Shown: positions 10,392-21,536 of the stretch, piece after piece
How positions within the stretch are numbered: position 1 is the first letter of the stretch
How the letters are laid out: every line of letters starts with the position of its first letter
NCBI GenBank assembly: GCA_021397845.1
Contig: CM038052.1
Location: 141,985,854-142,049,853, forward strand
Origin: Areca catechu
Taxonomy: Eukaryota > Streptophyta > Magnoliopsida > Arecales > Arecaceae
Reading direction: 5' to 3'
DNA: 64,000 nt
The notes under the pieces: model-generated
The model's input: the letters and a program-made list of their open reading frames with translations, nothing else
What the model was told of the DNA's origin: nothing
The model's database searches: none
Program-made: the position numbers and the translations under genes

Positions 10392-12233
10392 CTAGGAGAA
10401 TGGATCAATGACACCTAACTCTCTTCTAATCATATAGAACCTATCCTCACACAAAGGCTTGGTAAACATATCTACTAACTGATCATCAGTACATACAAAA
10501 TCAAGAATAACATTGGAGTTTTGTACATGATCTCTTATGAAATGATGTCTTATTTCAATGTGTTTACTTTTTGAATGTTGCACAGGATTTTTAGATAGAT
10601 TGATTGCACTAGTATTGTCACATCTTATGGGTGTCTTAGTTAGTTTAATGCCAAAATCTTCGAGTTGTTGTTTGATCCAGAGGATTTGAGCATAACAGCT
10701 TCCAGCTACTATATATTCGGCTTCCACCGTAGATAAAGCAACGGAGTTCTATTTTTTGCTACTCCAAGAGATTAAATTTACTCCAAGAAACTGACAGGTT
10801 CCACTAGTACTTTTATGATTAAGTTTACACCCAGCAAAGTTAGCATCAAAATAAGCAATCAATTTAAATGAAGAATTTCTAGAGTACCATAAACCAATTT
10901 CAATTGAACCAGATAGATATCTAAGTATGCGTTTAACAACCAAAAGATGAGACTCTTTAGGATTAGACTGATATCTAGCACACATACAGACGCTAAACAT
11001 GATATCTGGCCTACTGGAAGTAAGATATAATAGTGAACCGATCATGCCACGATATAATTTTTGGTCTATAGACTTACCTGATTCATCCTTGTCAAGTCTA
11101 CAAGTAGAGCTCATAGGGGTACCTAAAGGCTTAGTATTCTCCATCCCAAATTTCTTGAGTATTTCTTTTGTGTATTTTGTTTGGTTGATGAAGATCCCCT
11201 CTTTGGTTTGCTTTATTTGGAGTCCGAGAAAAAAATTCAGTTCTCCCATCATGCTCATCTCGAACTCACCCTACATTAACTTTGCAAAATCATGACAAAG
11301 AGATTCATTAGTAGCACCAAATATTATATCATCTACATAGATTTATACTACTAAGATATCATCATTCTTTTTCTTTAAAAATAAAGTTTTATCTACATTA
11401 CCTCTAGTAAAATTATTTTTGAGCAAAAAGGAGCTTAAACGATCATACCAAGCTCTTGGAGCTTGTTTCAATCCATACAAAGCTTTATGAAGTTTGTAAA
11501 CATGATTTGGAAATTCAGAATTTTCAAAACCAGGGGGTTGCTCAATGTAAACTTCTTCTTCAATTAGACCATTTAAAAAGGCACTTTTAACATCCATTTG
11601 ATATAGTTTAAAATTCATGAAGCAAGCAAAAGCCAATAATAGCCTAATTGCCTCAAGTCTAGCCACAGGAGCAAAGGTTTCATCAAAATCTATTCCTTCC
11701 TCCTGATTGTATTCTTTGGCAACTAGTCTAGCCTTATTTCTAGTAACTACTTCATTTTCATCAAGTTTATTTCGAAAAACCCATTTTGTACCAATAATTG
11801 AAGTGTTTGAAGGCCTATCTACTAAAGTCCAAACATTGTTTCTTTTAAATTGGTTAAGTTCATCTTGTATAGCATTTATCCAATTACTATCACATTCAGC
11901 TTCCTCAATAGTTTTATGTTCAATTTGAGACACAAAAGCTAAGTAATCACAGATATTTCTAAGGGATGATCGAGTACTTACACCTTTAGATGGATCACCT
12001 ATAATTAGTTCTTTTGGGTATCCATGAGCATACCTCCATTCTTTTGGTAATGGGTCAACTGTTGATGTGTTTTCATCACCTTGTGCTTGATCTCCTTCAG
12101 TGTTTTGATCATCATTCTGTTCCTTGGTAAGCCCTTCATTGTTGTTTATTTCTTCAGTTTTCTTGCTACCTGTTCCATTAGAAAGTACATCTTCTTTTCT
12201 TGAAGATTTTTGGTTAGATTCATCAAATACCAC
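10392..12233 (-). pseudogene. Reverse transcriptase and RNase H of element B
   Basis: Frame 12233-11343 carries the copia RT N-terminus: WTLVDRPSN, IIGTKWVFRNKLDE, KARLVAKEYNQEEG, FAPVARLEAIRLLL, QMDVKSAFLNG, ALYGLKQAPRAWYDRL. A TAA follows ILVV, just before the catalytic IYVDDIIFG (about 11319-11340). The RT C-terminus is at 11258-10749 (GELNFFLGLQIKQTKEG, RPDIMFSVCMCARYQ), and RNase H runs through SGTCQFLGVNLISW into 10727-10392 (EAEYIVAGSCYAQILWIKQQLEDFG, KHIEIRHHFIRDHV, DMFTKPLCEDRF). The YVDD is intact but at least two stops and frame changes break the protein. SIRE-like copia assignment is by motif memory. Confidence 0.85.
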
Positions 12234-13520
12234 ATGTATGGATTCTTCAACAACAAGTGTTCTTCTGTTGAAGCCCCGTATACCTTACTAGATGTGGAGT
12301 AGCCTAGAAAGACTCCCTCATCTGATTTGGCATCAAATTTACTTAAATTATCTTTACCATTGTTTAAGATGAAACAACGGCATCCAAAAATATGAACATA
12401 ACGAATTGAGGGTTCTCTACCCTTCCAAAGCTCATAAGGTGTTTTCTTTAAAATCGGTCGAATTAAAACTCGATTTAAAACATAGCATGCAGTATTTATG
12501 GCTTCCACCCAAAAATATCTAGGTAAATCATTTTCACAAAGCATGGTGCGTGCCATTTCTTCAAGAGTTCTATTTTTTCTTTCTACTACCCCATTTTGTT
12601 GAGGTGTCCTAGGTGCAGAAAAATTATGATGAATTCCATTTTTAATACAGAATTTATCAAAATCAACATTTTCAAATTCAGTTCCATGATCACTTCTCAA
12701 AGATACGACTAAAACACCTTTTTTCATTCAAAATTCTTTTATGAAATCTAATGAATTCAGAAAAAGTTTCATCTCTATGTGCTAAAAACATGACTCATGT
12801 AAATCGTGAGAAATCATCTACAATGACTAGACCATACTTCTTACCTCCCAAATTAGATGTTCTAGTTGGCCCAAAGAGGTCCAAGTGAAGCAATTCCAAA
12901 GGTCTAGATGTAGAGATTACTCCTTTTGGTTTGAAAGAGGATTTGGTTTGTTTTTCAAGTTGACATGCACTGCAGATCTTATCTTTTTCAAAATTGAGTT
13001 TAGGCAAATCCTTTACCAAGTTTTTTTTGATAAGTTTTGAAATTAAATGCATGCTTGCATGTCCTAGTCTACGATGCCAAAGCCAACTAGTTTTATCGAT
13101 CTTGGCTTCCATTGCCACTAGACATTGACCTTTTTGAATAGGGAGATCATCAAGATCAACCATATAAATATTGCCATGCCTATGACCAATAAACTTAATG
13201 CCATTGTCATCTAGACTAGAAACAATGCACAAAGAAGATTCAAAAATAATTTTAAAGTTTTTGTCACAAAACTGACTAATGCTAAGCAAGTTATGTTTCA
13301 AACCATCAACATATAATACATTATCAATATAAGAAGAAGGGGTGATATGGACTTTACCAATACCGATAATTTTGCCCTTTCCATTATCACCAAAAGTTAC
13401 ATTGCCACCATTTTGATATTCTAGTGATGAGAACTGCTCTACATCTCCTATCATATGCCTTGAGCAACCGCTATCAAGGTACCACATCCTTTTCTTATTG
13501 GTTGCAAGGCATACCTGCAA
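12146..13520 (-). pseudogene. Protease, GAG-pre-integrase and integrase of element B
   Basis: The aspartic protease motif WYLDSGCSRHM opens the frame 13520-12795. The GAG-pre-integrase signature follows (SWLWHRRLGHASMHLI, ICSACQLEKQTKSSF). The integrase core starts with LHLDLFGPTRT (first catalytic Asp) and VIVDDFSRF, is broken near 12790-12730, and resumes at 12727-12146 with SLRSDHGTEFEN (second Asp) and PQQNGVVERKNRTLEEMART (catalytic Glu). The frame then shifts near 12240 before the RT linker. The catalytic triad is readable, but one frame break falls inside the core and another at its end. Confidence 0.85.
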
Positions 13521-13559
13521 TAAAGATCAAGTGGAGACTTTAGGTACCCAAGCCATCTT

Positions 13560-14802
13560 GGGTCTTTTTTTTAGTGGCATTGGTTCCTTTCGGAACCCAA
13601 ACTTTCTTAGTGTTACTTAGTCTTCTTTTGTTGCACATATAAGATTTGTGTCCTTTAGTACCACAAGTATAGCAAGTAATGGATGAAGATGCAGGCACAA
13701 AGAAATTTTTAAAGAGTTTTGTTTCTTATGAGTTCTGAATCCTAAACCTGCTTTGTCAAATACTGCTCTTTGGTTATTTAAGAGTAAATTCAATTTTTCA
13801 GAACTGTAAGTAAATTTGTCTACAAAAGGTTTTAGTTTTTCAATTTCTTCTTTATATCTTTTGTTTTCATTTAAAATTTCTTTGCTTTGTTTTGACAAAT
13901 TTTTATTTGAAAGTAAGTCACTTTTCTTTTTCAAGACATCTTTTTCTTTTTCAAGTGCTACAATCTTATCATTTAAATTTTTTTTTTGAATAAGAAGGCA
14001 TTCATTTTTATTTGAAAGCTTGTTATTTGTTTTGGCTAGATCCAAATTTTGCTTCTTTACATCTTTATATTTTGATTTTAAATTTTGAAATTCTATGACT
14101 AATTCGTCAAAAACTTCATGAAGCTCATCAAAAGTAAATTCATTTTCTGTTTCGGAACATACCTCATCATGATCAGCCATCAGACAGAAGTTTGCTACCT
14201 CATGCTGTTCTTCCTCAGAACTGGAGTCTTCACTTTCACTCTAGGTTGCCATCATGGCTTTCTTTCTCAGCTTTCTTCTACTTTTCTTTAGCAAGGGGCA
14301 GTCTACCTTGAAATGGCCGGGTTTTTTGCACTCAAAGCAAGTAGGCTGCTCATTCTCCTTTTCTTTGTCCTTCTCTTTACTCGGCTCACCTTTCAGAGGT
14401 TTCTTTTTGTAGTTAAACTTTTTCTTCCTCATGAACCTTCTGAATTTTCTTGCTAATAGAGCCGTCTCATCTTCTTCATCATCTTCTTCGGAGTCTTCGC
14501 TTGATTCCTCTCTCGCAGTAGATTTGAACGTGATTACCTTCTTCTTTTTGTCGACCTCTCCATTCTTTTGTTTGAGGGAGAGCTCATAGGTCATTAGAGA
14601 ACCTAACAGTTGTTCCAGTGGGAGAGTGTTGACATCCTTAGCTTCTTCAATAGCTATGACTTTTGCATCCCACGAAGCTGGTAGAGACCTAAGAAGTTTG
14701 TTCACAAGTTCACCATTAGAAATAATTTTTCCTAGGCTTCTCATGCCATTCACAATGTTTGTGAACCTAGTATACATCTCACTAATAGACTCAGTAGGTT
14801 CC
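13560..14802 (-). pseudogene. C-terminal part of gag of element B (CCHC, coiled coil, second CCHC)
   Basis: Downstream of the element A insertion the frame resumes as MYTRFTNIVNGMRSLG (14777-14241), a Copia-type gag core, then an acidic/basic linker and the zinc knuckle CFECKKPGHFKVDC. A stop after KKAMMAT separates a long Lys/Glu/Asn-rich coiled coil (14180-13617; LHEVFDELVIEFQNLK, EKEKDVLKKKSDLLSNK). A frameshift precedes a second knuckle, CYTCGTKGHKSYMC (about 13633-13680). Two CCHC boxes around a coiled coil is the layout I associate with SIRE/Maximus gag. The first 5 bases of host sequence (14798-14802, GTTCC) are the TSD of element A. Confidence 0.82.
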
Positions 14803-16259
14803 TGGTGCGGACACCAAAGGCACCAGAATAAGGCAGAGGCTTCTCAACCCTCTGTAAATTGATCAATAATTTATGAGTCCATCTGTAATAAGGGCTTAGC
14901 TCATCTGAGTCCATTTTAGTTGTTATTTGAGTATTTTTAGTTGTTATTTCACTTCTGTACTAGTCAGCTCATGTTGAGCTAGTTCAGTCCATTGCTAGTC
15001 AGCTCATGTTGAGCTAATTTTATTTTTTTGAGTCCTGTCCAAGCATACTGAAGACTCAAGACTATATCATACAAGTGAAGACCAAGTCCAACTAGATTGA
15101 AGACATGGAAGTATAGCCCAAGTCCAACCCAGCTTGAAGATTTGAAGACCCCAGGAGAAAAATTCAGAAAACCCTGATTTCTTGCAGATGCCCTCCAGAT
15201 GCCCAGATTCCCTTCCAGATGCCAAAATATATTCATATACCAAGGCATCCATGATTTTAGAGGTCCATCTACATCCTAGCCCAAAGAAATCAAGCCCAGG
15301 TGCCAAGCCCAAGCCCCTAAGAAGCAAGATACCAGGGAATATTCCTGCTACCTGGCTACCAGGCCACCCCAGCTTCCAGAGGCCCAAACCCATGCACCCG
15401 GGCCCCTTTGGGCCGGCCCCTTGCTGCTCCTAGAAGCCCAACACGCCCCCCTAGGCATCCTTAGAGTGTTGACCAAGTCAAGAGAATTTTTAGGGATTTT
15501 TTCTACCTAATATTTCCTTATTTTCTAGCTAGGGTTTGAGAGGGAAAAGGATTCTTATGTAAAGACTTATGTACCCTTACTTGGAGCCCAAGGTTAAGGG
15601 TCTATTTAAGGGACCCTAGCCTCTTGTATGAGGAGAATTTTTGATGAATGAAAATCTTGAGTTCTTCTATTGAGTGGTGTGATACCCTGCTGTGTGCATA
15701 AAGAGGTTTGTGAGAGTTCTTCTTCTCGGTGTTTGCAATCATCTTCCTGCTGCCAACAAACCCTCCAGATCCCTGGATGCCCACTCCAAAAGAAGCCTTC
15801 CCTTGCTATTTTTACTTTGTTTTCTTGTTCCTTTGTGAGCTTTCTAACCCCTGACAGGTCGTTTGCAGGTCCCTGAGTTCCTACGAATCCAACGACTCCA
15901 GCCAAGCCTCAATCGGATCACCGAGCAGAAAGCCGGGTATCCACGGGTCTTTGGCTCGATTTTTCAGGCCGCATCCGTCGAGAAACGAGAGACCCCTTCA
16001 CTGCGATCTTCATAGACATTATCAGGTACACCCCTCTACCTCCAGTAGTTTTATTGTAGGAGAACTTGCCCTAACCGAGGCTTCTCAGCCCCGGCGGTCC
16101 TTCTTTGCTACTTTTCTAGGTCCTAATCTGCATGCTGATCTTCAAAAATTCATACAAAATTCCCTACAAATAATTTTGATCTAAAATTTGGGAATTAATC
16201 ACCTAACTCAACATTTAAAACATACAAAAAAAAATGCATGCATATTAGTTCCCCATCAT
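14803..16259 (+). repeat. 5' LTR of element A
   Basis: 1457 bp, TG...CA. Several short frames on both strands recur in every copy of this LTR (for example 15606-15905 minus and 15951-16184 plus); they are short and overlap each other and the presumed promoter region, so I do not call them genes. Confidence 0.93.
15603..15610 (+). promoter_or_regulatory. TATA-like box of the A LTR
   Basis: TATTTAAG, in the same position relative to the LTR as the TATAAATA of the D LTR, followed about 50 bp on by ATGAATGAAA, a possible poly(A) signal. Copies occur in all A-type LTRs. Inferred. Confidence 0.4.
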
Positions 16260-17182
16260 TTGGTATCAGAGCTTAGATTAGGGCTTGTTTTCTGCAATTT
16301 TTCAGTCCGTATATACTCTGTTATGTTAGTTATTTCTCCCTGTTAAAAACTCTAAAAATTCTGAAATTTATTTTCCTGGATTTATCATAATTCACAGTAA
16401 TTTTAAAAATTTTTCCAGATTTTATTATGCCCTGTGAATTTTCTACAAGCCAAAATAGGGCCTGCAAATTTTCGGCTCTATTTTTTTTAGCAAGACAAGT
16501 TTGGAAGTTTTAGGGTTTTGTTTAGGAGTTTTTGCATATTTCTTAATTTTAGTATATTTCCAGTATATTAGGCCATGATTTGCAAGTTTTCTTCTATTTA
16601 AAAAATACCAAAAAAAAAATACATATTCTCCAAAAATACCAAAAAAAATATCTAAACCCTAATTTGCATCCTCATCTGCTTGCCATCATTGCATAATTTA
16701 CTTTTAAGGGCACTCTTGCTATATCAGATGGGGGGAGGATTTGATCACCTCTCCTTAGCCCAAAACCACATCCCTTGCATTCAGTCCCAATCCTTATCCT
16801 AAAATTAATTAGACTTAATTTGCCCTAGTGGGCTAGGGACACCAACTGGTCGGGTCCGGGCTAGTGTTAGATCACTGTGTCAAGTTAACCTGTGTGTGCC
16901 TTGTGCTCAGTGTCTAGAACGGTGGTTTAGGGATTCAATCCCGAAGGGCTTGTGTGCTGGTCCGCCTACCTGGCTAATCTCTGATTGGTGTCTAGGATTG
17001 GCAATCAGGGACCTAACACTCCCCTTACACCTGCCTGGCTGAGTACAGGGTTACTATAGGCTAGTTTGCCACCCTGATTGAGCATCTAGTTTGGACTCTA
17101 GGTCTAGTCAGCTATAGTCGGTCTGATCGAGTCTTGCATGAGCACTAGATTAGGAGTTTCATATCACCCACCTCCTTCATAA
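16260..17182 (+). other. PBS and 5' leader of element A
   Basis: TGGTATCAGAGC at 16261-16272 is the standard primer binding site for initiator methionine tRNA. The leader of about 900 bp is AT-rich to 16700, then more balanced, and has homology with the D leader around 54240-54560 (TTAATTAGACTTAATTTGCC region). Upstream of the start there is an in-frame ATG at 17135 (MSTRLGVSYHPPPS) that hits TAA at 17180; the tandem copies lack that stop and start earlier. Confidence 0.75.
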
Positions 17183-18943
17183 ATGTCTGAACCCATGAAA
17201 AATTTACAAGCCCAAATAAAAGCCCTAGCTGATCAAATGGCCCATATGACTACCCAGTTAACTCAGTCTGCTACCCAAACCAACAATAGAATTGACCATC
17301 TTGCCAATAGGTTTGACCAGTTAGGAGGCCGTGTAGGGACCATAGCAAGAACCCATGGGTCACCATCTGAGCCAGATCCTGAGTCCCCTCAACCTAGGAG
17401 AACCCCAAACCCTGATCTATACCATGAGGTCGAACCTAGGAGAGCCCCTTATCCTAACTCGTACTACAATCCTCAACCTAAGAGGACCCCAAACCCTGAT
17501 TCATACCGAGAGGTTGAACCTAGGAGAGCCCCTCATCCTGACCCATACAATAATACTGAACCTAGAAGAACCCCTTACCATGACCCTTATTATGATACTG
17601 AACCTAGAAGAACCCCTTACCGTGACCATTATTATGATACTGAACCCAGGAGAACCCAATACTCTGACCCATATAGGGAGTCCAATCCTAGGAGAACCCA
17701 ATACTCTGACCCATATAGGGAGCCCAACCCTAGGAGAACCCAATACTCTGACCCATATAAGGAGCCCAACCCTAGGAGAACCCAATATTCTGACCCATAT
17801 AGGGAGTCCAACCCTAGGAGAACCCAATATCCTGACCCATATAGGAAGCCCAACCTTAGGAGGACCCCATACCATGATCCATCCTTAGAACCTGATCATA
17901 GAGCTGACCCAAAATCCTATGACCCCAGATCCTATAATCCCATGACCCATAGATCTGCACCCTTGTCCTATGAGCCTAGAGAACCCATAACCCCTAAGTA
18001 TCAACCTAGTACTAGTCATGCTTCTTCTAGTCAACCTGAATCCCATAGGATTAGTATCCCTAAATATGAACCCAGAAGTGAGCCACTACCCCTTATACAA
18101 CCTGAACCTACTAGGAGTAGTACCCATAATCAGAGACCAGAACCTAACCAACTTCCTGCTAGCCGACCTTCTCCAACCATTCCTGAGATTTACAATGCTT
18201 ACATTAACGCGGAAGTGTATGAAGCTGATGTGATCCTAGTGGATGAGTATGAGGGAGAAGAGGTGACACCTTTAGATGACCTAGAATTAGCTGACCCAAT
18301 AGATACCCAGGTAAAAGCCAACCTAGAGGTAGTTGACCTTGACCACATCCAACCTAAAGCTATAGTGGAAGAACAAATAGAGGAAGAGAACCTGGGTACT
18401 GCTACTAGAGCCTTACCTGAGGAAACCATAGAGGAGAGCCAAATTATAGAGTCTTGTCCTAAAATACATGAACCTGAAGAATTTATTAAGGACCTGATCT
18501 CTTTGAATCTATACCTTCAAGATGAGCCTCCTCCTATAGTTCCCATTAAGGACCTCTTCCCTGAGATTAATAACCCATCCTTCCATTATACAAATCCCAT
18601 AGATATACCGCAACCCCATAAGGTTAACCTCATTAGTATAGGATTAGTTCCTGACACCCCATCTTTTATCCTACTTTATCCAACTAACCATGAACCTTTT
18701 TCTCTACCTTACCAAACTAATTCTGAGCCCACTTCCTATTTTCTGCCCTTTCCTGACACCTCCAGCATTTCTAGGATCATTAGATTGCATTTAGCTGAGA
18801 TTAGCATACTGCATGCATTCATCACGCATGTTAGATTTGCATCTTACTTCTGGCATACTCTTTGGAATTTGCTAGGAGTTCACTGTAAATTTTCATGTGC
18901 ATGTCAAGCTAGGATCAAACCTAGAGAACCTATAATCTATTAG
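17183..18943 (+). CDS. Family-specific ORF of element A, 586 codons, with 14-residue repeats
   Basis: Function not recognised. Residues 1-60 form a heptad-like coiled coil (MKNLQAQIKALADQMAHMTTQL, then TQTNNRIDHLANRFDQL split here by three residues). Residues 71-238 are 12 copies of a 14-residue unit, consensus PRRTQYSDPYREPN. A Ser/Pro/Glu-rich middle is followed by an acidic stretch around residue 350-440 (DEYEGEEVTPLDDLELADP). The C-terminus has conserved-looking hydrophobic runs (ISILHAFITHVRFASYFWHTLW) and CKFSCACQARIKP. There is no CCHC knuckle or retrotransposon-gag signature that I can see. By position it replaces gag, so a self-associating, RNA- or particle-binding role is a guess. 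Start chosen at MSEPMK because an upstream in-frame stop removes the 15-residue extension seen in the copies at 40434 and 45192. Confidence 0.7.
   Translation: MSEPMKNLQAQIKALADQMAHMTTQLTQSATQTNNRIDHLANRFDQLGGRVGTIARTHGSPSEPDPESPQPRRTPNPDLYHEVEPRRAPYPNSYYNPQPKRTPNPDSYREVEPRRAPHPDPYNNTEPRRTPYHDPYYDTEPRRTPYRDHYYDTEPRRTQYSDPYRESNPRRTQYSDPYREPNPRRTQYSDPYKEPNPRRTQYSDPYRESNPRRTQYPDPYRKPNLRRTPYHDPSLEPDHRADPKSYDPRSYNPMTHRSAPLSYEPREPITPKYQPSTSHASSSQPESHRISIPKYEPRSEPLPLIQPEPTRSSTHNQRPEPNQLPASRPSPTIPEIYNAYINAEVYEADVILVDEYEGEEVTPLDDLELADPIDTQVKANLEVVDLDHIQPKAIVEEQIEEENLGTATRALPEETIEESQIIESCPKIHEPEEFIKDLISLNLYLQDEPPPIVPIKDLFPEINNPSFHYTNPIDIPQPHKVNLISIGLVPDTPSFILLYPTNHEPFSLPYQTNSEPTSYFLPFPDTSSISRIIRLHLAEISILHAFITHVRFASYFWHTLWNLLGVHCKFSCACQARIKPREPIIY
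17393..17896 (+). repeat. 42-bp coding tandem repeat, 12 units (element A)
   Basis: Each unit encodes 14 residues beginning PRR or a variant (PKR, LRR). The central units are nearly identical (CCTAGGAGAACCCAATACTC core). The tandem copies at 40689-41150 and 45447-45908 have 11 units, so the array has gained or lost one unit. The open frame seen on the opposite strand is a by-product of the repeat. Confidence 0.85.
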
Positions 18944-19120
18944 GTTTAGATCCAAAGAGTTCAATAAATTTTCCTTCGATAGGAATGCATAGTCGAGTCT
19001 GCTAGGTGTAGGTTTGAGTCCTTTGCATCATCTTGTTAGGAGTCTGCATGTGCCTAGCATGTTCACCACCCGCACTAATGTTAAAACAACTGGCTAATTC
19101 CCGAAGATGGATCAAAAAAT

Positions 19121-19666
19121 TTGATGTAGTGGATTTTATCTTGGTTAGGCTTAGGCCTAAAAGAAGCTTCATGCTCGCAGAGCCGGACCTTTTAAAGTGA
19201 TAGAGAAGGTTGGATAAAATGCCTAGGTGTTAGACTTGCCTTCAGATTTGGGCATTAGTTCTACCTTCAATATTACAGACCTGGTTGAGTATAGGGAACC
19301 GGCAGCGCTACCTAGTGAGGCCTTTGGACCTATTCCTTTTCATTGTGAGTGACCCTAACCTAGAGTGTCGACAAACAAATTTGGCCTGAGAGAGGAGAAC
19401 GGATCGAGCGTATCCTGGACAATCAAGCCATCACGACCCAGGGCCATGACTATCAACGCTTCCTGGTCCGATGGCAAGGCCGGCCAGAGTCGGACGATTC
19501 GTGGATTTCTCGAGAGGACTTGCAACGCCTCAACCCAGACCTTCTCGAGAGATATGTGAGCCAGTCTGACCTTCACTCGACAGGGTCGAGTTCCTCCCAC
19601 CCCGGGAGAATTGGTGCGGACACCAAAGGCACCAGAATAAGGCAAAGGCTTCTCAACCCTCTGTAA
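19121..19666 (+). pseudogene. Integrase C-terminal relic with chromodomain, element A
   Basis: Around 19121-19360 broken frames read VRLRPKRSFMLAEPD and then VLDLPSDLGISSTFNITDLV and EYREPAALPSEAFGP, the GPY/F-adjacent part of a Ty3/gypsy integrase. An open frame from 19364 to a stop at 19664-19666 encodes a chromodomain: ERIERILDNQAITTQG, YQRFLVRWQGRPESDDSW, ISREDLQRLNPDLLERY. It ends HPGRIG and runs past the start of the 3' LTR (19612). Chromodomains in chromoviruses bind histone marks and guide integration. There is no ATG or integrase core here, so this is either a fossil of the ancestor or DNA kept because it overlaps the plus-strand priming region. Confidence 0.78.
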
Positions 19667-21067
19667 ATTGATCAATAATTTATGAGTCCATCTGTAATAA
19701 GGGCTTAGCTCATCTGAGTCCATTTTAGTTGTTATTTGAGTATTTTTAGTTGTTATTTCACTTCTGTACTAGTCAGCTCATGTTGAGCTAGTTCAGTCCA
19801 TTGCTAGTCAGCTCATGTTGAGCTAATTTTATTTTTTTGAGTCCTGTCCAAGCATACTGAAGACTCAAGACTATATCATACAAGTGAAGACCAAGTCCAA
19901 CTAGATTGAAGACATGGAAGTATAGCCCAAGTCCAACCCAGCTTGAAGATTTGAAGACCCCAGGAGAAAAATTCAGAAAACCCTGATTTCTTGCAGATGC
20001 CCTCCAGATGCCCAGATTCCCTTCCAGATGCCAAAATATATTCATATACCAAGGCATCCATGATTTTAGAGGTCCATCTACATCCTAGCCCAAAGAAATC
20101 AAGCCCAGGTGCCAAGCCCAAGCCCCTAAGAAGCAAGATACCAGGGAATATTCCTGCTACCTGGCTACCAGGCCACCCCAGCTTCCAGAGGCCCAAACCC
20201 ATGCATCCGGGCCCCTTTGGGCCAGCCCCTTGCTGCTCCTAGAAGCCCAACACGCCCCCCTAGGCATCCTTGGAGTGTTGACCAAGTCAAGAGAATTTTT
20301 AGGGATTTTTTCTACCTAATATTTCCTTATTTTCTAGCTAGGGTTTGAGAGGGAAAAGGATTCTTATGTAAAGACTTATGTACCCTTACTTGGAGCCCAA
20401 GGTTAAGGGTCTATTTAAGGGACCCTAGCCTCTTGTATGAGGAGAATTTTTGATGAATGAAAATCTTGAGTTCTTCTATTGAGTGGTGTGATACCCTGCT
20501 GTGTGCATAAAGGGGTTTGTGAGAGTTCTTCTTCCCGGTGTTTGCAATCATCTTCCTGCTGCCAACAAACCCTCCAGATCCCTGGACGCCCACTCCAAAA
20601 GAAGCCTTCCCTTGCTATTTTTACTTTGTTTTCTTGTTCCTTTGTGAGCTTTCTAACCCCTGACAGGTCGTTTGCAGGTCCCTGAGTTCCTACGAATCCA
20701 ACGACTCCAGCCAAGCCTCAATCGGATCACCGAGCAGAAAGCCGGGTATCCGCGGGTCTTTGGCTCGATTTTCCAGGCCGCATCCGTCGAGGAATGAGAG
20801 ACCCCTTCGCTGCGATCTTCATAGACATTGTCAGGTACACCCCTCTACCTCCAGTAGTTTTATTGTAGGAGAACTTGCCCTAACCGAGGCTTCTCAGCCC
20901 CGGCGGTCCTTCTTTGCTACTTTTCTAGGTCCTAATCTGCATGCTGATCTTCAAAAATTCATACAAAATTCTCTACAAATAATTTTGATCTAAAATTTGG
21001 GAATTAATCACCTAACTCAACATTTAAAACATACAAAAAAAAATGCATGCATATTAGTTCCCCATCA
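19612..21067 (+). repeat. 3' LTR of element A
   Basis: 1456 bp, preceded by CACCCCGGGAGAAT, the likely plus-strand primer tract. Ends CCCCATCA at 21067 and is followed by TSD copy GTTCT. Confidence 0.93.
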
Positions 21068-21493
21068 GTTCTATTTTAAACATTTCATATATGTGAATAA
21101 GCATGTTGGCCTTGGTGGTTTTCACTTGGTGTGTACCCTCATGGGTAACCTCAAGTGTATCCCAAATCTACTTGATGGAGAGACAATTAGATATTCTATT
21201 AAATTCACTTAGGTCAAGAGAGCAGAATAATAGATCATAGCCTTAGCATTAAGCTCGATTTGCTTAATGTCATTCTCATCCCAATCATCTTCCATCTTTG
21301 GGGTGAGAATGCCATTAATCAACATCGTAGGCTAATGAGGACCTTTTACAATTGTCCTCCACAAATTATAGTCAAGAGCTTGAATAAATATGCGCATGCG
21401 TGTCTTTCAGTATGTGTAATTTGTGCCATTAAAAAGTTGGGGACGATTTGAAGCTTGACCTTCAACAATACCCATTCCTATTGGGGCTGCCAT
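21068..21493 (-). pseudogene. N-terminal part of gag of element B
   Basis: Starts at an ATG whose complement lies at 21491-21493 (MAAPIGMGIVEGQASNRPQLF), reads NGTNYTY, then a stop where other copies have a Trp or stop, then KMEDDWDENDIKQIELNAKAM, a frameshift, and VTHEGTHQVKTTKANML with IYEMFKIE at the junction with element A. The rest of gag continues at 14802. Homologous to the gag starts at 23744 and 58642. At least three stops plus one frameshift. Confidence 0.85.
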
Positions 21494-21536
21494 GATCTTT
21501 TACTCAAGATCCTTGGACCTACAAGAGAGTACTGGT

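Larger units (their letters stand above)
14803..21067 (+). mobile_element. Element A: complete non-autonomous chromovirus-derived LTR element
   Basis: LTRs at 14803-16259 and 19612-21067 start TGGTGCGGACACC and end TTCCCCATCA. TSD is GTTCC (14798-14802) and GTTCT (21068-21072), one mismatch; removing A rejoins the gag frame of B exactly (KIE|EPTESISEMYTRF, with the E codon in the duplicated site). Internally: PBS, long leader, one open frame of 586 codons, then an integrase C-terminal relic up to the 3' LTR. No protease, RT, RNase H or integrase core. The two LTRs differ by roughly 14 bases by eye, nearly all transitions, so the insertion is fairly young. Confidence 0.92.

Noticed and set aside
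15606..15905. 99-residue ORF recurring in every A-type LTR (15606, 20415, 38905, 43663, 48420)
   Set aside because: Recurrence follows from LTR copying. It overlaps other frames on both strands, runs antisense to LTR transcription and shows no domain. Kept as LTR sequence.
17501..17875. Minus-strand repeat protein opposite the PRRT repeat
   Set aside because: Shadow of the 42-bp coding repeat; a unit length divisible by three keeps other frames open too. The same holds at 40713-40955 and 45471-45713.
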